Assembly: GCA_025655595.1 (NCBI GenBank)
Contig: JAHXIO010000011.1
Coordinates: 62,001 to 126,000, forward strand
From: Candidatus Thiodiazotropha sp. (ex Monitilora ramsayi)
GTDB lineage: Bacteria; Pseudomonadota; Gammaproteobacteria; Chromatiales; Chromatiaceae
DNA: 64,000 nucleotides
Reading direction: 5' to 3'
The stretch's first letter is position 1, and every line of letters starts with the position of its first letter. The position numbers were made by a program, and so were the translations under genes. Below are positions 9,447-18,922 of this stretch, in pieces. Below the pieces are notes generated by a model, which was not told where the DNA came from, made no database searches, and saw nothing but the letters and a program-made list of their open reading frames with translations.

Positions 9447-11285
9447 TCACCCAGTCTCTATCGTATAGAGCCACGGCAACAACCAACTGTAGGCAAGCCA
9501 CATGATGAGAATCAGCGGCAAACCGACACGCACAAAATCGGCAAACTTATAGTTGCCCGCACTCATTACCAGTAAATTGGTCTGGTAGGCCATGGGCGTG
9601 GCATAACTCATATTGGCGCCAAAGAGTACAGCCAATACAAATGGCTCCACGGGAAGCTGCAGCGTGTTTGCGATACCGATGGCTACCGGTGTGCCGATAA
9701 CCGCGGCGGCATTGTTCGAGACCACATTGGTCAATATGGCCATCAAGAGGATCAAACTGCTGATAATGAATGCCGGCGGCGTCCCTTCAGTCATATCGAC
9801 GAAGCCGGCTGCCAGAAAGTCGCTCCCCCCCGTCATCAACAGGGCATTCCCCAGGGCAAGACTGGCCACGATAATCAGGATCACCTGAGCGTTCAGCGCC
9901 TGGCTCACATCCCGCCAGGAGAGACAGCCACACATCAACATGAGCAGTACACCACCCGTCGCACTTACGGCGATCGGCAGGATACCCAGCGCTGCAAACA
10001 GAATAATGCCGAACATGATGGCAAGGGCGTACGGTGACTTTTTGGTGTGGGGAAGATCGGTGGTAGCATCCAGCACCATCACGATGGACTGCTGCTTCAG
10101 TTCGTTGATATGGTCACGCTTTCCCTGCACCAACAGCACATCACCCACCCGCATACTGAGATTGCCCAGACCCTGCGGCATCGATTTGATCCGTGAACTT
10201 GCGCGGTGAATAGCCAGTACGACAAGTTGATAGCTATCGGCAAAACGGATCTCATTCAGGGTTCTGTTCTGCAGCGGCGAACCTCGAAACACAATTGCCT
10301 CCGCCAACTGCTGGTCTTCCGCCTTCAGGGGGTGGTCTTCATCGACTTCATCGCCCGCAGAATAGAGGGTGGCACCGAGTTGTTGCTCAAAGGTTTTTAG
10401 ATTCGCCGGCGTGTCGTGCACCAGTAATCGATCCCCGGGACTGATAACCGCATCCGGCAACGGCATGATGTAGGTGGTCTCACTGCGACGGATACCCTCC
10501 ACATTCATCGTATCGTGTGTGAGCGATATGGCCTCCGACAATTTCAGGCCCACCGACGGACTCCCCTCCTGAATCACCAGATGGGCGGTAAAAACTCTCG
10601 GCGAAGTGTCCGCCATCACCAGTTCCCGCTGCGGCAGGATCCTTGGGGCAATCAACCAGAGGTAGACCAATCCGAATCCGTTGGCGATCAGGGCGGGCAG
10701 AATGAAGTCGAACATCTCCATCTTGCGCTGCCCCATATCCGCGGCTACACCGATCACCAGCAGATTGGTGGAGGTTCCGATGGAGGTGCTCATCCCACCG
10801 ATGAGGGTGGCGAAACCCATCGGCATCAGCAGCGCAGAGGCATTGGAACGGGTCTGCAGCGAAACACTGACCAGTATCGGCAACAGGAGAATGACAATCG
10901 GTGTGTTATTGATAAAGGCGCTGAGCACCGCCGCAATCAGTAATGTCATGAGAAAAGAGATGGTTGGACTGAATCGCCAGAGTTTCGCCAGCGTCCTGCC
11001 CACCGGCTCAAGTGCACCGGAACGTACCAATCCATGCCCGGCCACCATGAGTGCGGAGACGGCGATCAGTGCCTCATGACCGAATCCCCTGAAGAAATCG
11101 ATAGAACTGACCCGGCCACTCTCTCCCTGATAGGGGAACAACTCGAAACCAACAGCAAGGATCGCCAATACCGACAGAGAGGAGGTCTCCAAGGGGATCT
11201 TTTCGCGACTGAAGAGTATCAGTGCGATCACCGTGAGGGCCAGCACGGCCAAGGTATGGGGATTCGGCAGTCCGGTCTCTATCAT
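9447..11285 (-). CDS. SLC13/DASS family anion permease with TrkA-C domains
   Basis: About 612 residues. There are roughly a dozen transmembrane helices with a central soluble insert (about residues 220-400). The insert looks like two TrkA-C (RCK-C) domains, each with an SPGDRLLVH- or RVGDVLLVQG-like motif. The segment IGGMSTSIGTSTNLLV near residue 165 is the family's substrate/sodium-binding SNT-type loop. SLC13 members carry sulfate, phosphate, or di- and tricarboxylates, and versions with TrkA-C inserts are often annotated as sulfate transporters. The ATG at 11285 has an AAAGG box at about 6 bases; a TTG at 11303 is the upstream alternative. It converges on greB. Confidence 0.87.
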   Translation of the reverse strand: MIETGLPNPHTLAVLALTVIALILFSREKIPLETSSLSVLAILAVGFELFPYQGESGRVSSIDFFRGFGHEALIAVSALMVAGHGLVRSGALEPVGRTLAKLWRFSPTISFLMTLLIAAVLSAFINNTPIVILLLPILVSVSLQTRSNASALLMPMGFATLIGGMSTSIGTSTNLLVIGVAADMGQRKMEMFDFILPALIANGFGLVYLWLIAPRILPQRELVMADTSPRVFTAHLVIQEGSPSVGLKLSEAISLTHDTMNVEGIRRSETTYIMPLPDAVISPGDRLLVHDTPANLKTFEQQLGATLYSAGDEVDEDHPLKAEDQQLAEAIVFRGSPLQNRTLNEIRFADSYQLVVLAIHRASSRIKSMPQGLGNLSMRVGDVLLVQGKRDHINELKQQSIVMVLDATTDLPHTKKSPYALAIMFGIILFAALGILPIAVSATGGVLLMLMCGCLSWRDVSQALNAQVILIIVASLALGNALLMTGGSDFLAAGFVDMTEGTPPAFIISSLILLMAILTNVVSNNAAAVIGTPVAIGIANTLQLPVEPFVLAVLFGANMSYATPMAYQTNLLVMSAGNYKFADFVRVGLPLILIMWLAYSWLLPWLYTIETG

Positions 11286-11343
11286 GAGCATCCTTTTTTG
11301 CAAAGAGTATAACCCTTTGCTGAAACTATGCTGTCTTTACCCG

Positions 11344-12348
11344 TCAGGACCAGACCAGTGGCGGTTCATCCATTTTCGCCAGCTGTTCCCGTAACGTCAG
11401 GATATGGTCCTCCCAGAAATTGAGGCTGTCGAACCACGGAAAGGCCTGGGGAAATGCCGGATCGTCCCAGCGTTTAGCCAGCCAGCCTGCATAATGAACC
11501 AAACGCAGGGTTCGCAGAGCTTCCACCAGATGGAGCTCCGAGGGATTAAAGTCACAGAAGCGGGTATAGCCGTCGAGCAGATCGGCGAGTCTCGCTGTCA
11601 TGTAGGGCCGGTCACCGGACAGGAACATCCACAGATCCTGTATCGCCGGCCCGGTACGGGCGTCATCGAAATCGACGATTTGCGGTCCGTCGTCCCGCCA
11701 CAGAATATTCCCAGGATGGAAATCACCATGCAGTCTGATATTGATCACAGATCCGGCCCTGGCATAGCAAGCCTCTACCCGCTGCTTTAGATCGCTGACC
11801 AAACTCTCATAGGCATCGATCAGATGGACAGGAATAAAATCGTATGACAGTAGAAAGGCACTGGGTTGTTCAAGGTAACTCTCAATATCCACCCGAGGTC
11901 GGTACAGGAATGGCTGTGCGGCGCCCAACATGTGGATTCGGCCAATGAAACGTCCCAACTGTTCCAGCTGATCCGGGTTGTCCAGCTCGGGCGCCCGACC
12001 GCCCCGACAGGGATAGAGGGCAAAGCGGATGGAGTTGTAATACCTGAGGGTTCGGCCCTCATCATCAACGAGAGGGGCTATTACGGGGATCTCCTCTTCC
12101 GCCAGAGCCTGGGTAAAGCGGTGCTCTTCATTTATCGCCTCATCGCTCCACCGGTTGGGCCGGTAGAACTTGGCCACCAGCGGCGGCCCCTCCTCCATCC
12201 CCACTTGATAGACGCGGTTCTCATAACTGTTGAGCGCCAGAAACTGCCCGTTGCACAACGCCCCGGTCGATTCGATGGCGTCCAGCATAGTGTCAGGAGT
12301 GAGTGCTGCGAAGGCTTGGTTAGGCGAGATCTCATCACTCATGCTCAT
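11344..12348 (-). CDS. srkA: Stress response kinase A (YihE/RdoA-type serine/threonine kinase)
   Basis: 334 residues, the family length. The aminoglycoside-phosphotransferase-like kinase fold shows LHGDFHPGNILW (catalytic loop, near residue 206) and QIVDFDDA (metal-binding aspartate, near 228). The N-terminal LNSYENRVYQVG is strongly characteristic of SrkA. In E. coli SrkA counters MazEF-linked death and envelope stress through protein phosphorylation. In E. coli srkA precedes dsbA; here dsbA lies 35 kb away, so that linkage is lost. The gene follows garR on the same strand after 296 bases that hold no gene. Confidence 0.92.
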   Translation of the reverse strand: MSMSDEISPNQAFAALTPDTMLDAIESTGALCNGQFLALNSYENRVYQVGMEEGPPLVAKFYRPNRWSDEAINEEHRFTQALAEEEIPVIAPLVDDEGRTLRYYNSIRFALYPCRGGRAPELDNPDQLEQLGRFIGRIHMLGAAQPFLYRPRVDIESYLEQPSAFLLSYDFIPVHLIDAYESLVSDLKQRVEACYARAGSVINIRLHGDFHPGNILWRDDGPQIVDFDDARTGPAIQDLWMFLSGDRPYMTARLADLLDGYTRFCDFNPSELHLVEALRTLRLVHYAGWLAKRWDDPAFPQAFPWFDSLNFWEDHILTLREQLAKMDEPPLVWS

Positions 12349-12644
12349 GGCCTGAAAACCCCATCAGCAGCGAGTGCTTTGGTGCGCAATATTGTCAGTA
12401 GCATTATTTTTCGATCGCCTAAAAACGATGATGTTACACGAGAGACAATCAGGATGACATTCCGGCGAAAACCCTTCATCACTTAACATTGACCTTCTCA
12501 ATCAGGTAAACATGTCGGTAGCAACCTGTTGAGAATGAGCGTCACTCGATTTTGTTCGCAGCGTTTTACCGTTGGCAACCTTAGAATGATAACAATGAAT
12601 CCATCGTGTTGATTCTTATTGAAACACACATACAGCTCGGACAA

Positions 12645-13523
12645 TCACTCCTCATTGATACAGTGAGTACCAAGCTTCTCAAGCACTGTTATCAATGCTG
12701 AGTGATCAAGCGTTTTATCGCAGGCGTTAAAAAGCTCTTGTGTAGATGCGGTGTTGGGCAGACTGAGACCGAGTTCGCGCGCACCCTCGAGAGCCAGACC
12801 CAAATCTTTTTGGTGAAGCCCAACACGAAAACCCGGGTCGAAATCCCGATTGATCATTCGCGCACCGTGGACCTCAAGTATCTTGGAACCTGCGAAACCT
12901 CCTATCAGCGCCTCACGTACCTTGGCAGGATTAACGCCGGCCTTGCTGGCAAAGAGTAACGCCTCACCGACCGCCTCGATAGTCAATGCGACGATAATCT
13001 GGTTGGCAACCTTGGCGGTTTGTCCGGCTCCATTGGATCCTATCAGGTTGACATTCCGGCCAAGCAAATCAAACAAGGGAAGCGCCTGCTCAAAGACATC
13101 GTCATCACCGCCGACCATAATCGTTAGGGTGGCGGCCTTTGCACCCACTTCTCCCCCCGATACCGGCGCATCGAGATAGTCACACCCCACTTGGTTGATG
13201 CGTTTGGCAAAATGCTTGGTGCTGGTCGGCGATATAGAGCTCATGTCGATCACCAGCTTACCGGGAGTAAGACCTTCGATAACTCCGTTCCCACCAAATA
13301 GCACGCTCTCGACCTGAGGGGTATCAGGCAACATGGTGATAATGGTCTCTGATTTCTCGGCAACCACTCTTGGAGAGGTGCAGGCAATCGCACCGGCATC
13401 CATTACTTCGGACGGTAGTGGTGAACGATGTTTAAGGACGTAGAGTTCGTGGCCTCTATTTTGCAGATGACCGGCCATGGGTCTTCCCATGACACCGAGT
13501 CCGATGAATCCAATCTTACTCAT
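12645..13523 (-). CDS. garR: 2-hydroxy-3-oxopropionate (tartronate semialdehyde) reductase-like
   Basis: 292 residues of the beta-hydroxyacid dehydrogenase family. The N-terminal dinucleotide loop is GFIGLGVMGRPMAGHL. The substrate-binding DAPVSGGEVGA is near residue 120, and the catalytic lysine sits in GAGQTAKVANQ near 170. The family reduces tartronate semialdehyde to D-glycerate or oxidises 3-hydroxyisobutyrate. The close match and the nearby hydroxypyruvate-reductase-like gene (15258-16232) favour glyoxylate/glycerate metabolism. ATG at 13523 follows GGAG at 8 bases. The exact substrate remains an inference. Confidence 0.87.
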   Translation of the reverse strand: MSKIGFIGLGVMGRPMAGHLQNRGHELYVLKHRSPLPSEVMDAGAIACTSPRVVAEKSETIITMLPDTPQVESVLFGGNGVIEGLTPGKLVIDMSSISPTSTKHFAKRINQVGCDYLDAPVSGGEVGAKAATLTIMVGGDDDVFEQALPLFDLLGRNVNLIGSNGAGQTAKVANQIIVALTIEAVGEALLFASKAGVNPAKVREALIGGFAGSKILEVHGARMINRDFDPGFRVGLHQKDLGLALEGARELGLSLPNTASTQELFNACDKTLDHSALITVLEKLGTHCINEE

Positions 13524-13829
13524 TATGTTTTCTCCAACTCATAGTCTTCAATGCCACTCGCAATATGACTGATACTATATATTCTGTAGCATACCTATCA
13601 CGTATCCCATTCAAGTGCCGGCCCGTGAGAGTAGCGTACAAGTTTCCTAGCACAATCGATCATCCTATTCCGTTTTTCCACTACCAGATAGAGACAATTG
13701 TGTTTACTCTCGAATAATGCCTTATATAAAAAAACACCCGATATTTGATATATCGAACCATTAGATTGATAAACTTGGGCTTTCAGACAGATAGCACGCT
13801 TTATTTCGCATTCCGTACCCAATACCATC
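13524..13829. other. Divergent intergenic region between garR and the POT gene
   Basis: About 305 AT-rich bases that must carry promoters for both divergent genes. A 77-codon minus-strand frame (13598-13831) spans it but shows no motif and would overlap the POT start. I see no clear operator. Confidence 0.4.
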
Positions 13830-15194
13830 ATGCAGATGAGTCAATATCTACACGCCCCCTTACCTTCCAGGCAGATGCCGGCAGGTATCCCCTACATCAT
13901 CGGCAATGAGGCAGCCGAACGCTTCAGTTTCTACGGTATGCGCGCAGTACTGGTGGTTTTCATGACCCAGTACCTGCTCGACAACAGCGGCGCACCCAAT
14001 CCGATGAATGAGGAGGAAGCCAAGGGCTGGTTTCATCTTTTCGTCTCCGCTGTCTACATCACGCCATTGCTCGGCGCACTGATTTCGGACGGCCTGTTGG
14101 GCAAGTACCGCACCATCATCTTTCTCTCCCTGGTCTACTGCCTCGGACACTTCGCACTGGCGCTGGATCATAGCCGCCTCGGCCTGTTAATCGGTCTTGG
14201 CCTGATCTCCCTGGGCGCCGGTGGAATCAAACCCTGTGTCTCTGCCCATGTGGGGGACCAGTTCGGACAAAGTAACGCACATCTGTTGCCACGTACCTTT
14301 GGCTGGTTCTACTTCGCAATCAACCTGGGGGCATTCGCTTCAACCCTTGCCACACCCTGGCTGCTGCAGCAGGCAGGACCTGCTTGGGCATTCGGTATTC
14401 CGGGCGTCCTGATGGTAGTGGCAACGGTCGTCTTTTGGAGCGGACGAAAACGTTTCGTACACATACCACCCGGTGGTTCAGCCTTCGTACGCGAGACCTT
14501 CAGTCGCGACGGCCTTTCGACACTGGCACGATTGTTCGGGCTCTACCTCTTCGTCGCTGTCTTCTGGTCCCTGTTCGACCAGACCGGTTCAGCCTGGGTA
14601 CTCCAGGCCCAATCCATGGATCGGCTGCTGTTCGGCGTGGAGATCCTGCCGGCGCAGATCCAGGCCGCCAACCCCCTGCTGGTGATGCTGCTTGTGCCGA
14701 CCTTCTCCTACCTCGTCTATCCCGCCATTCAGCGACGATGGCGCTTGAGCCCCCTGCGCAAGATCGGCTACGGTATGCTGCTGGCCGCGCTCGCCTTTGC
14801 CATCTCCGGTTGGGCACAACATCTGATCGATAACGGCCATCAACCTTCCATCGTCTGGCAACTGTTCGCCTATCTGGTACTGACCAGCGGGGAGGTGATG
14901 GTATCCATTACCTGCCTGGAGTACTCCTACACCCAAGCACCAAACCGAATGAAATCCTTTGTCATGGCTTTTTTCATGATGTCTGTTGCGCTGGGCAACC
15001 TGTTCACCAGCGGCGTCAATTTCGCCATTGAAGGGACCAGTGCGCTGCAGGGATCGGACTACTATCTCTTCTTCACGCTCCTGATGGCCGGGACCACAGT
15101 GTTGTTTGCCCTGGTATCGCACCACTTCCGGGAACAGACCAGACTCCAACAGGAGTCGGATCATCCAGCTCAAGAGAATCCGAAAAACAACTGA
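13830..15194 (+). CDS. POT family proton-dependent oligopeptide transporter
   Basis: 454 residues and about 12 transmembrane helices. The N-terminal NEAAERFSFYGMRAVLVVFM holds the ExxER(F) motif that couples proton and peptide in POT transporters. GLISLGAGGIKPCVSAHVGD is the conserved TM4-TM5 signature, and FxxFYFAINLGA follows. It imports di- and tripeptides with protons across the inner membrane. At 454 residues it is slightly shorter than DtpA-type proteins, with a shorter C-terminal tail. The start could be the ATG at 13836 (MSQYL). It is divergent from garR and convergent with hprA. Confidence 0.9.
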   Translation: MQMSQYLHAPLPSRQMPAGIPYIIGNEAAERFSFYGMRAVLVVFMTQYLLDNSGAPNPMNEEEAKGWFHLFVSAVYITPLLGALISDGLLGKYRTIIFLSLVYCLGHFALALDHSRLGLLIGLGLISLGAGGIKPCVSAHVGDQFGQSNAHLLPRTFGWFYFAINLGAFASTLATPWLLQQAGPAWAFGIPGVLMVVATVVFWSGRKRFVHIPPGGSAFVRETFSRDGLSTLARLFGLYLFVAVFWSLFDQTGSAWVLQAQSMDRLLFGVEILPAQIQAANPLLVMLLVPTFSYLVYPAIQRRWRLSPLRKIGYGMLLAALAFAISGWAQHLIDNGHQPSIVWQLFAYLVLTSGEVMVSITCLEYSYTQAPNRMKSFVMAFFMMSVALGNLFTSGVNFAIEGTSALQGSDYYLFFTLLMAGTTVLFALVSHHFREQTRLQQESDHPAQENPKNN

Positions 15195-15257
15195 ACGAAG
15201 ACCCCGAGGGTGTTGGCATCACGACACCGGAGAGATTCTTGTAAAATTTTCTGATAT

Positions 15258-16232
15258 TCAAGCGACTCGGTTACGAAGATCTCCCGCGAGATAAGCCTGA
15301 ATATTTGCAGCCACCTCATCGATCAATCTCTGCCTGGACTCCCGGCTGGCCCAAGCGATATGTGGTGTGACAATCAGATTCGGCACTTGAGGGTCCAGCA
15401 GTGGATTACCATCTGATGGCGGCTCGATAGTGAGTACATCAACACCAGCGCCGCCCAGATGACCTTTAATCAGTGCATCCGCCAAAGCCGACTCATTCAC
15501 AATACCACCACGTGCTGTGTTGATCAGCAACGCGTGAGGCTGCATTAAACCCAATTCGATGGCTCCGATCAGATTCCGGGTATTTTCGGCCAGAGGCACA
15601 TGCAGGCTAAGCACATCCACCTGCGGTAACAGTTCGTGCAACGGCATGCGATCGGATGCCGATACACCACCGGGGCGTTGGGCCACCAGCACCTTCATGC
15701 CGAAGGCCTCTGCCACATGGCTAACCGCCCTACCCAGTTCACCAAAGCCCACAATACCCAGGTATTTACCCGACAGCTCCCAGATCGGATAGTCTAATAG
15801 GCAAAACTGGGTGGCGTGTTGCCAATCGCCTCTTGCGATTGCTCGCCGATAAGATGGCTGCTGGGTGACAAGAGAGAGGATCAGGGAGAATACATGCTGC
15901 ACCACTGAAGCGGTTGCATAGCCGGTAACGTTGGCCACTGCGATACCCCTGTCTTTGGCCGCTTCAAGATCCACATTATTGGTACCCGTCGCCGCGATAC
16001 AGACTAGCTTGATATTTTCACTTGCAGCCAAAAAGGACCGATCCAGCAATACCTTATTGCTAATCACAAGGTCCGCATCAGTTAATCTCTCCCGCGTTTG
16101 CTGCGGCGTGGATGCCTGATGCCACTCCCACTGATGAGCCGAAGATTTGAGTGATGACCAATCTATATCGCCGCGATCGACCGACGCCACATCAAGGAAG
16201 ATGCCTTTGTTGAACAGAATCGCCTCCGACAT
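15258..16232 (-). CDS. hprA: D-2-hydroxyacid dehydrogenase, hydroxypyruvate/glycerate type
   Basis: 324 residues. The NAD-binding loop is GIVGFGELGRAVS near residue 148. Catalytic residues are visible as the Arg in NTARGGIVNE, the Glu in LTIEPPS and the His in TPHIAWAS. ATGTNNVDLEAAKDRGI is typical of the glycerate dehydrogenase (HprA) subgroup, which interconverts hydroxypyruvate and D-glycerate. Together with the GarR-like gene 1.7 kb away it suggests glycerate/glyoxylate salvage, although the two are separated by the POT gene and are not one transcript. Confidence 0.88.
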   Translation of the reverse strand: MSEAILFNKGIFLDVASVDRGDIDWSSLKSSAHQWEWHQASTPQQTRERLTDADLVISNKVLLDRSFLAASENIKLVCIAATGTNNVDLEAAKDRGIAVANVTGYATASVVQHVFSLILSLVTQQPSYRRAIARGDWQHATQFCLLDYPIWELSGKYLGIVGFGELGRAVSHVAEAFGMKVLVAQRPGGVSASDRMPLHELLPQVDVLSLHVPLAENTRNLIGAIELGLMQPHALLINTARGGIVNESALADALIKGHLGGAGVDVLTIEPPSDGNPLLDPQVPNLIVTPHIAWASRESRQRLIDEVAANIQAYLAGDLRNRVA

Positions 16233-16528
16233 TCTGATATCGATGTTCGAGAGTATAGCTCCATATTCAAATCAACCGTGCGAGCTCACAGTCAGTAAGT
16301 TTCCAATAGTCGCTCCATCCACATAATCTGCGAACAAATTCAGGCAGTACCACCACAAATCGAGAGGTTATCTCTACCTGACTCCTCACGGTGACGAGCG
16401 GGCATGAGGCCTGTCTACTATGATAATCGGGATTTGTAACGGGTATTGACCGACAACTATCAACTACTGCGGCGTGGTGACTGTTTCGCTATAATGCCGT
16501 CCTGGTCGGTACTCCTCTGTCTCGGTAT

Positions 16529-17122
16529 ATGCTCGAACCCTTCAGCACACTCAGCTCGTTGGTGACAAGTCTGGTACTGATCGGTCTTGCCGAGATAGGC
16601 GATAAGAGTCAGATTGTCTGCATGATTCTAGCTTCCCGTTACCCCGGGACGCCGATTCTACTTGGTGCAATTACCGCTTTTTCGTTACTCAACCTTCTGG
16701 CCGTTGTATTTGGCGCAACCGTAGCTGCGGTTGTTCCTGATTTGGTGGTCGCACTACTGGTCGGCGCTCTATTTGTCGGGTTCGGCATACATACACTGCG
16801 AATCCCTGACAGCAACGAAGAGACGGTGGTCACCGAGAAAGATGGACAGAGCATTTTTTTCACCACTTTTCTGCTCATTGCTACGGCAGAGTTCGGTGAC
16901 AAGACCCAGATTGCAGTGGCGGGTCTGGGCAGTACTATCGAACCGGTAACAGTATGGATCGGGGCGACGATGGCACTCGGCGGGATTTCGGCCATCGGTA
17001 TCATTGCAGGTAAAACGCTGCTGCAAAAAATACCTCTGACATTGCTTCACAGCATCAGCGGCTGGTTGTTTATCGGTCTTGGACTGACTGCATGGAGCGG
17101 ACTCTATTGGCACACACCCTAA
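16529..17122 (+). CDS. mneA: GDT1/TMEM165 (UPF0016) family manganese exporter
   Basis: 197 residues and six predicted helices in two halves. Each half carries the family cation motif E-x-G-D-K-[ST]: AEIGDKSQ near residue 22 and AEFGDKTQ near 117. Bacterial members (MneA) export Mn2+ across the inner membrane. A perfect TATAAT box lies at 16490-16495, about 35 bases before the ATG, but no good -35 was found. The next gene, a CDF metal transporter, begins 6 bases after the stop, so the two form a metal-efflux operon. I looked for the Mn-sensing yybP-ykoY riboswitch upstream and did not see its conserved core. Confidence 0.88.
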   Translation: MLEPFSTLSSLVTSLVLIGLAEIGDKSQIVCMILASRYPGTPILLGAITAFSLLNLLAVVFGATVAAVVPDLVVALLVGALFVGFGIHTLRIPDSNEETVVTEKDGQSIFFTTFLLIATAEFGDKTQIAVAGLGSTIEPVTVWIGATMALGGISAIGIIAGKTLLQKIPLTLLHSISGWLFIGLGLTAWSGLYWHTP

Positions 17123-17128
17123 CGGAAA

Positions 17129-18069
17129 GTGGAGATGCATATTCATTCCCTTGAACAGTGGCGTCACGACCACGATTTCAATCTCGATACCAGCGAGGGC
17201 GAGCGTCGAACCCGATGGGTAGTGATCCTGACTGCAGTGATGATGGTGGTCGAAATTATTGCGGGCTACCTCTTCGGTTCCATGGCACTGTTGGCCGACG
17301 GTTGGCACATGGCGACGCATGTAGCCGCCCTCGCGATATCCCTCTTCGCCTACCGCTACGCCCGGAAGCATGCACAGAACCCGCGATACAGCTTCGGCAC
17401 GGGAAAAGTCAGTGCCCTGGGCGGTTTCGCCAGTGCCGCCTCGCTCGCGGTTGTTGCCCTGATGGTGGGACTGGAATCGATTGAGCGACTGATCTCACCG
17501 GAAGAGATTCGATTTAACCAGGCGATCGCAGTTGCGATCGCAGGCTTGGCGGTCATCTTGCCAGTGCCTGGCTGCTGCAAGGTGGACATGCTCATGCTCA
17601 TCACCATTATCATGAGCATGGGCATCATCACCACGATCACAACCTGCGAGCAGCCTATCTCCATGTCCTGGCCGATGCGCTGACCTCCCTGCTGGCGATT
17701 TTCGCCCTCATTGCCGGTAAATACTTCAACTGGATCTGGATGGATGCGGTAATGGGTTTGGTTGGGGCTGCACTGATTACCCGTTGGAGCTTTGGACTGT
17801 TACGCGAGACCAGTACAGTCCTGCTCGATGAAGTGCCAAGCGAAGATATGATGGAGATGATTACAACTAAGATCGAGGCGGATGCTGACAACAGAATTGT
17901 TGATCTTCATTTGTGGCAATTAGGCCCGAATCAGTACGGCGTAATCATTTCTCTGGTAACTCATCAGCCTAGAGATCCGATACACTACAAAGTACTGTTA
18001 ACGGATGTGAAAAATCTTGAGCATGTCACCATCGAGGTTAATCACTGTGATGGTGAACCCTGTATTTAA
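17129..18069 (+). pseudogene. CDF metal transporter (DmeF/CzcD-type), interrupted by a -1 frameshift
   Basis: The first part (17129 to about 17560) encodes the four N-terminal helices of a cation diffusion facilitator. It includes the metal-site segment LLADGWHMATHVAAL. At about 17560 the frame shifts by -1: the original frame reads into nonsense and stops at 17683. The other frame continues ASAWLLQGG, a histidine-rich loop (GHAHAHHHYHEHGHHHDH, 17572-17625), LHVLADALTSLLAI and the C-terminal domain to 18069. Restoring one missing base, for example a G before the CC at 17561, gives an intact ~313-residue protein. Either the gene is a recent pseudogene or the base was lost in sequencing. No slippery heptamer is visible. 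Confidence 0.85.
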
Positions 18070-18136
18070 CGGCTGATTATCTGGATCGATAAATTTGCAC
18101 ACACCACAAACTGATTAAACCAACCCCATTCAAGAG

Positions 18137-18796
18137 CTATGCTGCATTAGCCAGCAAACCGACCTGAGTGACGATCTCTGACGGCTCCATACGTTGGGTA
18201 TAGTCAGCGTTTATAAAGGCGTATGCTATGACCCCATCCTGTCGAACGATATAGGTCGCCGGTATGGGTAGCGTAAAGCTGAGATCACCGTTATAAGCGG
18301 GTATATCGATACCCAGGCTTTGGTAGATTGGGCGCAAGACCTCTGGCAACTCATACACCAAACCCAGCCTCTCCGATACCAAATTTCCCTGATCACTGAG
18401 TATGTCAATCTCTAGCTCGTGATGCAGTGAGGTCAGTTCAGCCTTATCCGGTGTCTCCGGTGCCATACCGATCAACCTGGCCCCCGCTGATACGATCATG
18501 GGCAGGGTATCGTGCAACGCCTTCATCTCCATATTGCAGTAGGGACACCAACCACCTCGGTAGATATTCAGCACCACAGGAGATCGACTCAGATAGTCTG
18601 AGAATCTACGGCGATCCCCGAATTGGTTGGGCAACTCAAAATCGGGCATTCTATCCCCGGCCTTTACCGCCCGATCCTCAATTCCGCTCGCTTTCAGATC
18701 ACTGGTGGCCTGAGCCATGACACCAAGAGTCTCTTCAGGGATCAGACGAGCCTTTTCTCTGTTATAGGCAGAGATGGCATCTGAGAGTTTACCCAT
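18137..18796 (-). CDS. Peroxiredoxin-like (AhpC/TSA, alkyl hydroperoxide reductase) protein
   Basis: About 219 residues with a thioredoxin fold. The active-site region is NIYRGGWCPYCNMEMKAL near residue 90, a CxxC in the place of the peroxidatic cysteine. DFELPNQFGDRRRFSDYL before it is the typical entry strand. These 'peroxiredoxin-like' proteins reduce peroxides or act as thiol oxidoreductases in the cytoplasm; there is no signal peptide. The ATG at 18796 follows GGGAG; a GTG at 18811 is in frame upstream. It is divergent from a TetR regulator with dyads in between, so it is probably its target. Confidence 0.85.
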   Translation of the reverse strand: MGKLSDAISAYNREKARLIPEETLGVMAQATSDLKASGIEDRAVKAGDRMPDFELPNQFGDRRRFSDYLSRSPVVLNIYRGGWCPYCNMEMKALHDTLPMIVSAGARLIGMAPETPDKAELTSLHHELEIDILSDQGNLVSERLGLVYELPEVLRPIYQSLGIDIPAYNGDLSFTLPIPATYIVRQDGVIAYAFINADYTQRMEPSEIVTQVGLLANAA

Positions 18797-18815
18797 CGGG
18801 CTGTCTCCCACTTTA

Positions 18816-18831
18816 TTGAACGATTACTCAA
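18816..18831. promoter_or_regulatory. Probable TetR-family operator, left half-site pair
   Basis: TTGAACGATTACTCAA is an imperfect dyad just before the peroxiredoxin start. Its ATTGAACGATT core is the exact inverse of AATCGTTCAAT at 18876-18886, so the two sites mirror each other across the divergent promoter region. Confidence 0.5.
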
Positions 18832-18869
18832 GAACACTAGATCATGCAATACGATCATTCAAGTTTTAT

Positions 18870-18885
18870 TTGAACAATCGTTCAA
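18870..18885. promoter_or_regulatory. Probable TetR-family operator
   Basis: TTGAACAATCGTTCAA has perfect 6-base arms around AATC, 38 bases before the TetR start. With the mirrored site at 18816 it is the likely binding site of the adjacent regulator. Confidence 0.65.
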
Positions 18886-18922
18886 TATGTCTACACTGAC
18901 GGATAAAAACAGGTGAAAAAAA

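Noticed and set aside
12495-12535. Hairpin TTCTCAA-T-CAGGT / ACCTG-TTGAGAA after garR
   Set aside because: Imperfect stem with a 16-base loop and no T-tract; not listed as a terminator.
13598-13831. 77-codon minus-strand frame
   Set aside because: AT-rich, no motif, and it occupies the divergent promoter region between garR and the POT gene.
16260-16528. Possible Mn riboswitch (yybP-ykoY) before mneA
   Set aside because: The conserved core segments of that riboswitch were not seen in either strand of this leader.
17540-17580. Programmed -1 frameshift in the CDF gene
   Set aside because: No X-XXY-YYZ slippery heptamer or adjacent stimulatory hairpin is visible; a lost base is simpler.
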